Shown here: piece by piece, positions 1 to 5,018 of the stretch | Layout: every line of letters starts with the position of its first letter | Position numbering within the stretch: position 1 is the first letter of the stretch | Assembly: GCA_034437075.1 (NCBI GenBank) | Contig: DAOTVD010000250.1 | Coordinates: forward strand, 1-7,547 | Origin: DAOTVD01 sp034437075 | GTDB taxonomy: Bacteria; Chloroflexota; Anaerolineae; Aggregatilineales; J027 | Length of the DNA: 7,547 bases | Direction of reading: 5' to 3' | Program-made: the position numbers and the translations under genes | Notes under the pieces: generated by a model | What the model saw: the letters and a program-made list of their open reading frames with translations, nothing else | Database searches by the model: none | Told to the model about the DNA's origin: nothing

Positions 1-19
1 CTAAATCGGGCCGTTGCAT
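1..19 (-). CDS. Possible 5' end of a leftward gene, cut by the window edge
   Basis: An ATG at 17-19 on the minus strand opens a frame reading M-Q-R-P-D-L before the window ends. It is preceded by AAGGA (30-34) ten bases upstream, a usable ribosome binding site, and by a perfect TATAAT at 52-57. The order -10 box, short leader, Shine-Dalgarno, ATG is what a gene start looks like. Only six codons are visible, so no product can be proposed and the call may be chance. Confidence 0.22.
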
Positions 20-51
20 AGGGCCTTTATCCTTGCTTGCTTGATCGCCGG

Positions 52-57
52 ATTATA
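52..57 (-). promoter_or_regulatory. Candidate -10 box for a leftward gene
   Basis: The minus strand reads TATAAT here, a perfect match to the sigma70 -10 consensus in GC-rich DNA. A start about seven bases downstream would leave a leader of roughly 25 bases before the ATG at 17-19. No convincing -35 hexamer lies 16-18 bases upstream (around 74-81), so the site is weak as a complete promoter. Confidence 0.3.
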
Positions 58-88
58 GCGCGTATCTTAGGCTTTTCCAGAAAAATAA

Positions 89-188
89 TTACCCCTCCCT
101 CTCCAGCCCCCCCCTGAATTCAGGGAGGGGCTATTATGCGCACGAGTAAGTTCTCCCCCCGAATTCGGGGGGAGCTAGAGGGGGGTAA
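89..188. repeat. Palindromic REP/MITE-like element with two GAATTC-centred hairpins
   Basis: This 100-base element is built symmetrically. The outer ends are an imperfect inverted repeat: TTACCCCTCCCTCT at 89-102 against the complement of 177-188, TTACCCCCCTCT. Inside are two palindromes. The first, 105-132, is 28 bases long with one mismatched pair and the core CCCTGAATTCAGGG. The second, 153-174, is 22 bases long, perfect, with six C, GAATTC and six G flanked by CT/AG. A 20-base unpaired segment separates them. No open reading frame of note lies inside. The form fits a non-autonomous palindromic repeat (REP/BIME or MITE type). It starts 70 bases beyond the stop of the decayed permease, so it might also stall leftward transcription, although no clean T-run follows either hairpin. 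Confidence 0.6.
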
Positions 189-258
189 AATCAAGCCGGT
201 ATCCTTTTCGACAAAAGCAAGCGGCATAGTTAAATACTTGGAAAAGCCTTACCAAAGA

Positions 259-555
259 TCAGGGCGGCCACAAAAGCGGCACCAAGCCAATCGCCACCAG
301 ATAAATCAGCAGCGTGAGCGGCCCGCCGAGGGCATCCACCGCGCCCGTATAGCGCAGCGTTTCGGTCAGGATGAGCAAGCCCAGAATCAGCAGGACGGGC
401 TCGCTGCCAAAGCTCGCAAAAGCGGCCTCGGCGGGCAATAATCCTAGCGCCACCAACAAGCCCAACGCGGTGACATCCGGCGGCAGTCATTCCAGCGTAA
501 ACAACACCATGGCGAGGCCAAACAGGGCCCAAAAGGCCAGGATTTCGGGCGTTAT
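259..555 (-). pseudogene. Decayed SLC13-type anion permease with a large internal deletion
   Basis: Read from 555, the frame gives I-T-P-E-I-L-A-F..., then a stop (TGA at 487-489), then 'LPPDVTALGLLVALGLLP' and 'LRYTGAVDALG'. This matches my memory of the amino end of bacterial SLC13/DASS permeases: a first helix, then LP-x-D, then G-L-L...EA...F, then R-TG-A-D-L-G. About residue 46-48 of the frame opening at 465 it switches to 'GPLTLLIYLVAIGLVPLLWPP' and a TGA at 259-261, which resembles the final helix and C-terminus of the same family. The remnant is about 98 codons where the family usually has 450-600, so the middle (the TrkA-C domains if present, and the other helices) is missing. The start codon is ATA, not ATG, overlapping the SulP stop, and the in-frame TGA sits where Trp would fit ('LE-W-LP'). 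Three separate lesions make an assembly error unlikely as the full explanation. No functional product is expected. Confidence 0.65.
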
Positions 556-2228
556 GCTTGCTGCTCGGGCGCGCGGGATGCGGCTAGCCATTGCTGCGCA
601 TGGTGCAACCCGGCCTGCGTACTGCCCAGCACGATGTCATTCTCGAAGAAGATGTTCGCTGCGCCGAAGCGGTCGAGTTTGCCGGTGCGCTGCAACTGCC
701 CGGCGATCTCTGGCCCGACCCCCGTCAGGATGAGTAAGCCGCCCGCCGCTTCGAGTTGTGCCGCGTAGCGTTCCAGCAATTGCAGGCCCGTGCTGCCCAT
801 ATACTGATTGCCCTTCAAACGCAGGATCACCACCGGGGATTGGGCACCATTGACTGCCGGTAGGTGCTGGCGCAGGGTATCCACCGCCGCGAAATACAAA
901 TTGCCATATACGGCGATGATGGTCGCCGCATGCGAGGCCAATTCGCGGGGGGGGGGCACCTCCTGAAAGCGCCCATCCGGCAGTTGGATCAGTTCTTGAA
1001 CGCGGATATTGCTCGCGGAGCGGTAGAGATAGAGCGCTAACGATAGCCCTACGCCGATATAAATGCTGTATTCCAGGGGTAAAACAAAGGTCGCGGCTAG
1101 TGTGACGAGCATCGCATAGCGCGCCGAGGGGTCTATCTCCCACGAGAGGCGCAATTTTTGCGGATTAATGAGGCTCAGCGCCGCAATAATCAGATGCCCG
1201 GCCAGGGCCGCCAGCGGAATCTGCTCGATATAGCGCCCCAAAACCAGCAAGATCAGCGCGACGAAGACGCCCGCGAAGATATTGGCCCAGCGACTTTGGG
1301 CGCCCGCGCTCAGGTTAACCGCCGTGCGCGAGAGCGACCCCCCAGCGGGCATACCCTGTAAGAAACCGCCGAGCAAGTTCGAAAGTCCCTGGGCGATAAA
1401 ATCGCGCGAGTTATCCGGCAGGCCGCCCCCCGGTTGGGGGATGTTCTGGGCTAGGCCCGCGCTTTGCACCAGGCTGAGGACGGCCATCGCGACGGCTACG
1501 CTCCATAAATCCGGGGCCAGGCTGAAATCTGGCAGCACGGGCGCGGGGAGCCCGCTGGGGATAACGGCCATATCGCGCACCACGGCCACGCCTTGCAGGT
1601 CGAAGACTTCCACAATGGCCACCGTGGCCACCAGGGCAATGAGCGTGGCCACGGTGCGCAGGCGTGTATGATGCAAGCCCCAGATCATGACCAGGGCCAG
1701 CACGCCGATGCCCAACGTGGGCAGGTGCACCGCGTCCAGATTCAGCATTAAATCCAACGTGCGCAGCACCAGCAGATCGCCGTGCGCGTCTTCATAACCC
1801 GTTAGTTCGCTCAACTGCCCCAGGATGATGAGGCACCCCGCGCCCGTGATGAACCCGGTCATGACGGATTCCGACACAAAGCGCGTAATATCCCCCAGGC
1901 GCAAGATACCAAAGCTGAACTGGAACACCCCGACCAGAACGGTCAGCACAAACAGGCGGTCGATGGCGGCGGCGCCCTCGTAAGGCAGCAGCGCGGAACC
2001 CACCACCAAGGCTAGCGCGTTGGTCGGGCCGATGGTCATATAGGGCGAATGGTTGAAAACTGCGCCCACGATGGTGCTGACGATGGCGGTATACAGGCCG
2101 TAAATGGGGCTAACCCCCGCGATAATGGCAAAGGCCATCGCTTGGGGCGCGCCCGCGATGGCACCCGTCAGCCCGGCGCCCAGGTCGGCAAGCCAATTTG
2201 GGGATTGAATGGCGCGTAAGCGTCTCAT
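552..2228 (-). CDS. SulP family inorganic anion transporter with C-terminal STAS domain
   Basis: This is an inner-membrane SulP (SLC26-like) permease, probably moving sulfate, bicarbonate or another small anion; the substrate cannot be read from sequence. With the start at 2228 it has 558 residues, normal for the family. Residues 8-30 hold the diagnostic start of the transporter core, 'DLGAGLTGAIAGAPQAMAFA', followed by 'SPIYGLY' and 'TIGPTNALAL' near residue 67. Many hydrophobic segments follow to about residue 403. Residues 434-539 form a STAS domain; its usual Asp-Ser/Thr site reads G-S-T-G (478-481), so the Asp is absent. An earlier ATG at 2291 would add 21 residues unlike the family; neither start has a clear Shine-Dalgarno. 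The stop overlaps the dead SLC13 frame by ATAA, suggesting a former two-gene anion-transport operon. A run of ten C in the coding strand (947-956) lies just before the STAS domain. Confidence 0.93.
   Translation of the reverse strand: MRRLRAIQSPNWLADLGAGLTGAIAGAPQAMAFAIIAGVSPIYGLYTAIVSTIVGAVFNHSPYMTIGPTNALALVVGSALLPYEGAAAIDRLFVLTVLVGVFQFSFGILRLGDITRFVSESVMTGFITGAGCLIILGQLSELTGYEDAHGDLLVLRTLDLMLNLDAVHLPTLGIGVLALVMIWGLHHTRLRTVATLIALVATVAIVEVFDLQGVAVVRDMAVIPSGLPAPVLPDFSLAPDLWSVAVAMAVLSLVQSAGLAQNIPQPGGGLPDNSRDFIAQGLSNLLGGFLQGMPAGGSLSRTAVNLSAGAQSRWANIFAGVFVALILLVLGRYIEQIPLAALAGHLIIAALSLINPQKLRLSWEIDPSARYAMLVTLAATFVLPLEYSIYIGVGLSLALYLYRSASNIRVQELIQLPDGRFQEVPPPRELASHAATIIAVYGNLYFAAVDTLRQHLPAVNGAQSPVVILRLKGNQYMGSTGLQLLERYAAQLEAAGGLLILTGVGPEIAGQLQRTGKLDRFGAANIFFENDIVLGSTQAGLHHAQQWLAASRAPEQQA
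947..956. repeat. Ten-base G:C homopolymer inside the SulP gene
   Basis: Ten consecutive G on the plus strand (C on the coding strand) encode the Pro-Pro-Pro of 'EVPPPRE', in the linker between the last transporter helix and the STAS domain. Tracts of this length are prone to slipped-strand errors, in the cell and also in sequencing. A one-base gain or loss would leave the membrane part intact and replace the STAS domain; one alternative frame stays open to about 637. Confidence 0.85.
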
Positions 2229-2323
2229 GAGGATTAGTTTATCATGTGCTAGCGATTGACGGACACACACGGTGCCGCGCCGGAGTGACATTTGCGTACA
2301 GGCGAGGCCCGCCCCGCCCCAAA

Positions 2324-2348
2324 TAACAAGGGCTTGCGCCCCTTGTTA
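2324..2348. terminator. Nine-base-pair hairpin between SulP and the molybdoenzyme
   Basis: TAACAAGGG (2324-2332) pairs perfectly with CCCTTGTTA (2340-2348) across a seven-base loop. It lies about 80 bases past the stop of the sulfite-oxidase-like gene and about 95 bases before the chosen SulP start. Only TTT follows on the minus strand, so it is a weak intrinsic terminator or an RNA-stabilising or attenuating hairpin in the SulP leader. Confidence 0.4.
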
Positions 2349-2386
2349 GCGAAATGTATGCTTATGAGATTAAATAGGGAATAGTC

Positions 2387-2401
2387 AAAAGCCTTCGGCT
2401 T
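2387..2401 (-). terminator. Weak rho-independent terminator after the Nudix/PLP/molybdoenzyme genes
   Basis: On the minus strand AAGCC-GAA-GGCTT forms a five-pair stem with a three-base loop that runs into TTTT, about 30 bases beyond the stop of the sulfite-oxidase-like gene. The stem is short, so termination may be partial and could leave some read-through towards SulP. Confidence 0.4.
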
Positions 2402-2429
2402 CATGCGCGGATTTGCTTCTTAGCCATCG

Positions 2430-3080
2430 TTAAAAGCTGCGGCGGTAGCGTTCTTCGCGCCAGATGTTGGCCGTCATGCTATACCCCGCTTGTTCCCAAA
2501 AACCGGGGCGGTCTTCCGCGACGAATTCCAACCCGCGTAGCCATTTGCCGCCCTTCCACAAATAGCGATCTTCGTCTACGTGTTGGCCGGGGATAGCGCC
2601 CATCAGCCCGCGCAGGGGGTAGCCGTGCTCGGGGTCGAGCGGCTTGTCCTGGTAGCGATAGGCCATGATGAAATTCTCCGCGAGCATCACGTCCAGCGGC
2701 AGATTGACCGTAAAGCCATATTCGCAATGTTGGATCACATAGCGCGCTTCGGGCTTCAGCTTGATGATGCCCGCGTCCAGAATATCTTGCAGGTGGACGC
2801 CCTCCCAGGGGGTGTCAAACTTGCTCCAGCGCGTGACACAATGAATATCGTAGACCACTTGGCGCGTGGGCAAGGCGGTGAAGGCGTCCCAATCTAAGCG
2901 GGCTTCGGCTTCCACCAGGCCCCAGAAACGAATATCCCAGTCATCCAGGGTCGGGTACTTGGGCACTGGGCCGTAATGCAACACCGGGAATTTGTTGGTG
3001 AGCGACTGCCCCGGCGGCAAGCGTCCGGCGTCTTTGATGTCTTGTTCTTGCTGGCGGCGTTGTTGGAAGCCTTTAAGCAT
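2430..3080 (-). CDS. Sulfite-oxidase-like molybdopterin oxidoreductase, cytoplasmic
   Basis: The 216-residue protein carries the oxidoreductase molybdopterin-binding (SUOX/MsrP) fold. The sequence 'DIHCVTRWSKFDTPWEGV' (residues 78-95) holds the cysteine expected to coordinate molybdenum, C81. 'PPGQSLTNKFPVLHYGPVP' (22-40), 'DPEHGYPLR' (149-157) and 'KWLRGLEF..EDRPGFWEQAGY' (179-200) are the other family landmarks as I know them. There is no Tat or Sec signal, no haem domain and no dimerisation domain, so it should act in the cytoplasm with an unknown electron partner; sulfite is only one possible substrate. Between 'PLR' and 'WKGGKW' there are about eight more residues (around 158-172) than in the actinobacterial forms I recall. 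It starts 20 bases after the PLP enzyme stops, with AAGGA upstream, and is very likely co-transcribed with it. Confidence 0.88.
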   Translation of the reverse strand: MLKGFQQRRQQEQDIKDAGRLPPGQSLTNKFPVLHYGPVPKYPTLDDWDIRFWGLVEAEARLDWDAFTALPTRQVVYDIHCVTRWSKFDTPWEGVHLQDILDAGIIKLKPEARYVIQHCEYGFTVNLPLDVMLAENFIMAYRYQDKPLDPEHGYPLRGLMGAIPGQHVDEDRYLWKGGKWLRGLEFVAEDRPGFWEQAGYSMTANIWREERYRRSF

Positions 3081-3100
3081 ATTATGGTTTGTCCTTGCTC

Positions 3101-4300
3101 TTATACGGCGGTTTGCTTTTCGGGGATGAGGTCCAGATTGCGCCCTACGATTTCGAAAGCGTCCAACGCTTCTTGCAGCAAATCTGTGGTGTGCGAGGCC
3201 AGATAGCTGGTACGCAACAAGGCTTGGCCCTGCGGCACGCCCGGCGACACGACCGGGTTAACGTATACGCCGGCTTCGAGCAACGCATGGTAAGCCAGGC
3301 CGGTGCGGTAATCTTCGCCGATGATAACCGGGATAATCGGCGTGTTGGAGCGGCCAATATTCCAGCCCTGGGCTTTCAGCCCGGCGCGCATGAATTCGGT
3401 ATTTTCCCATAAGCGTTCGATGTGCTGAGGCTCATCTTTCAGCACGTCCAGCACGGCTAAGACGGTCGCGGCATTGGAGGGCGGCATACTGGCCGAGAAC
3501 ATCAGCGCGCGGGCGTGGTGCTGAATATAGTGGATGACGTCCGCATCACCCGCCACGAAACCGCCCACCGAGGCAAACGACTTCGAAAAGGTGCCGGTAA
3601 TCAGATCGACATCATCGGTCAGGCCGAAGTGCGCGGCGGTGCCGCGTCCGCCAGCCAGCACGCCGACGCTGTGCGCGTCGTCTACCATCAGGCGCGCGCC
3701 GTACTGCTTGCATAATGCGACGATTTCGGGCAAGGGCGCGATTTCCCCACCCATGCTATAGATGCCGTCAATGGCCACCAGCTTACCGGCATCCTCGGGC
3801 AGGCTCTTGAGCACACGCTCTAGGCTGGCCACGTCATTATGCACAAAGCGTTTGAGCTCGCCAAACGACATAAACGCGCCATCCACGATGCAGGCATGGG
3901 CGTCTTTATCCAGGATGATGTAATCTTTTTTGCCTACGAGCGCGCTAATGGTGCCGATATTCGTCTGGTAGCCCGTGGGGAAGACGACGGCGGCTTCTTT
4001 ACCGACGAATTCGGCCAGGCGGCGGTCGAGTTCGTCGTGCATAGCTAGGTTACCGTTCAGGTAACGGCTACCGGTGCAACTGGTGCCGTATTTCTCGACG
4101 GCGTTCATGGCGGCTTGCACCACGCGCGGATGCGTGGTCATACCCAGGTAGTTGTTTGACCCTAGCATGATGACCCGTTTGCCCCGGAAGGATGCTACGG
4201 CCCCTTCGGATTTATCCAGGGCCTGAAAGTAGGGATACATACCCACTTCCATCGCTTCTTTCGCACGGGTATAGAGGGGTACTTTATCAAATAAGTCCAT
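3101..4300 (-). CDS. Alpha-oxoamine synthase (SPT/KBL/AONS family), SPT-like active site
   Basis: This PLP-dependent enzyme of 399 residues, the usual family length, condenses an amino acid with an acyl-CoA (or acyl-ACP) and releases CO2. Visible are 'SNNYLGMTTHPRV' (48-60), 'GTSCTGSRYLNG' (72-83), H135 which should stack on PLP, 'VDDAHSVG' (206-213) with D207 and H210, and K240 in 'GTFSKSFASVGGF', the Schiff-base lysine. The family includes glycine C-acetyltransferase (kbl), 8-amino-7-oxononanoate synthase (bioF), 5-aminolevulinate synthase and serine palmitoyltransferase. The TFSKS..S.GGF motif, the 'GMYPYF' entry segment and 'SRYLNG' resemble bacterial SPT more than KBL or BioF, but function is not settled. 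No threonine dehydrogenase, biotin gene or ceramide gene is nearby. It has a good Shine-Dalgarno, AAGGAG at 4309-4314, eight bases before the ATG. It follows the Nudix gene by 93 bases and leads directly into the molybdoenzyme. Confidence 0.9.
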   Translation of the reverse strand: MDLFDKVPLYTRAKEAMEVGMYPYFQALDKSEGAVASFRGKRVIMLGSNNYLGMTTHPRVVQAAMNAVEKYGTSCTGSRYLNGNLAMHDELDRRLAEFVGKEAAVVFPTGYQTNIGTISALVGKKDYIILDKDAHACIVDGAFMSFGELKRFVHNDVASLERVLKSLPEDAGKLVAIDGIYSMGGEIAPLPEIVALCKQYGARLMVDDAHSVGVLAGGRGTAAHFGLTDDVDLITGTFSKSFASVGGFVAGDADVIHYIQHHARALMFSASMPPSNAATVLAVLDVLKDEPQHIERLWENTEFMRAGLKAQGWNIGRSNTPIIPVIIGEDYRTGLAYHALLEAGVYVNPVVSPGVPQGQALLRTSYLASHTTDLLQEALDAFEIVGRNLDLIPEKQTAV

Positions 4301-4356
4301 AATGTTGACTCCTTATACTCGCCCTCATATGAATCATGCGGGCCAAGATTAGATGG

Positions 4357-4385
4357 ATTTTATCAAACCGCCCCCAACTTGACGA
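4357..4385 (-). promoter_or_regulatory. Possible internal promoter for the PLP enzyme and molybdoenzyme
   Basis: The 93-base gap after the Nudix stop holds, on the minus strand, TCGTCA (4380-4385; 4 of 6 to the -35 consensus), a 17-base spacer and TAAAAT (4357-4362; 5 of 6 to the -10 consensus). It would start transcription roughly 50 bases before the PLP-enzyme ATG. The AT-rich patch is conspicuous in this GC-rich window, but the -35 box is poor. Confidence 0.3.
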
Positions 4386-4393
4386 GGCCATAG

Positions 4394-4930
4394 CTAGGAG
4401 CCAGCTTGCAGCAGACGCATTGCTTGATATAACCCGCTAATGGTTTTGGCGTCACGAATTTCGCCGGATTCGATCATCTGCGCGGCGTCGGCCAACGGAA
4501 CATGCGCCACCTGGATGAGTTCGTCGGGGTCGCCGGGGCGCGGGCTGGGTTGTAAAGCCTGGGCCAGGAACAAATGCATATATTCATCGGATGTGCCCGG
4601 CGATAAATAAACCCCGGTTAGCGGTTGTAAGCTCGCGGGGTAGTAGCCCGCTTCTTCTTGAAGTTCGCGGCGGGCGCAGACTTCTGGCGTTTCGCCGGGC
4701 TCTAGCCCCCCAGCGGGGATTTCCAGCAGAAAATCCTCCAGCGGCAGGCGATATTGACGCACCAACACCAAGCGCCCATCCGCCGTCAGGGGCACCAGGC
4801 CCACCGAGCCCGGATGGCTGAGGGCGGCTTTTTCCACCAGGGTGCCATCCGGCATGCGGGCGGTTTTGTGCATAAAGCTGGTCTTGCTATGGGTATGGAT
4901 GACCTCGCGCCGGATGATTTGGACGGTCAT
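4394..4930 (-). CDS. Nudix hydrolase, ADP-ribose pyrophosphatase-like
   Basis: The 178-residue protein carries a complete Nudix box at residues 74-96 (G-x5-E-x7-R-E-L-x-E-E-x-G-Y), which binds the divalent metal and the diphosphate. 'VRQYRLPLEDFLLEIPAGG' just before it, and a proline 15 residues after it (P111 in 'YLSPGTSDE'), are the marks of the ADP-ribose/ADP-sugar branch rather than of MutT or NADH pyrophosphatases. The expected reaction is ADP-ribose to AMP and ribose 5-phosphate, in the cytoplasm. The start is supported by GAGGA at 4938-4942, seven bases upstream. It lies 93 bases before the PLP enzyme on the same strand, which may be a loose operon. It sits 39 bases beyond the lipoprotein terminator, so its promoter must lie close by or overlap that hairpin; I could not identify one. 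Confidence 0.92.
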   Translation of the reverse strand: MTVQIIRREVIHTHSKTSFMHKTARMPDGTLVEKAALSHPGSVGLVPLTADGRLVLVRQYRLPLEDFLLEIPAGGLEPGETPEVCARRELQEEAGYYPASLQPLTGVYLSPGTSDEYMHLFLAQALQPSPRPGDPDELIQVAHVPLADAAQMIESGEIRDAKTISGLYQAMRLLQAGS

Positions 4931-4968
4931 AGCGTGTTCCTCAATTCAAGGCATAGCGAGTAGGATGC

Positions 4969-4992
4969 AAAACCGGGGCACGCGGCCCCGGT
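4969..4992 (-). terminator. Strong rho-independent terminator of the LysM lipoprotein gene
   Basis: On the minus strand ACCGGGGC pairs with GCCCCGGT through an eight-pair GC-rich stem with a five-base loop (4980-4984), and the stem runs straight into TTTT (4969-4972 as A on the plus strand). It lies about 27 bases after the lipoprotein stop, exactly where a terminator for that gene is expected, and separates it from the Nudix gene. Confidence 0.75.
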
Positions 4993-5018
4993 CTTGGGTA
5001 TGGCTGGGTAGGCTTGGC

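Noticed and set aside
89..188. CRISPR array or phage attachment site
   Set aside because: The two palindromes differ from each other, there is a single interval between them, and no tRNA, integrase or cas gene is present.
487..489. In-frame TGA where Trp fits, and no TGA stop among the five complete genes: possible recoding of TGA to Trp
   Set aside because: Five genes are too few to judge. The SLC13 remnant appears to use TGA (259-261) as its natural stop, and reading through that codon gives no recognisable sequence. Loss of the start codon and the middle of the gene already shows that it is dead.
230..532. Minus-strand 100-codon frame over the SLC13 remnant
   Set aside because: It is the neighbouring frame of the pseudogene; its sequence shows no transporter pattern apart from a short hydrophobic tail.
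637..1143. Minus-strand 168-codon frame inside SulP
   Set aside because: It overlaps the conserved SulP frame and has no family features. It is relevant only as the frame entered if the homopolymer at 947-956 slips.
552..3080. A defined sulfite-to-sulfate export system (molybdoenzyme plus SulP)
   Set aside because: The genes are separated by 200 bases with two hairpins, SulP substrate and direction cannot be inferred, and the molybdoenzyme lacks the domains of true sulfite oxidases.
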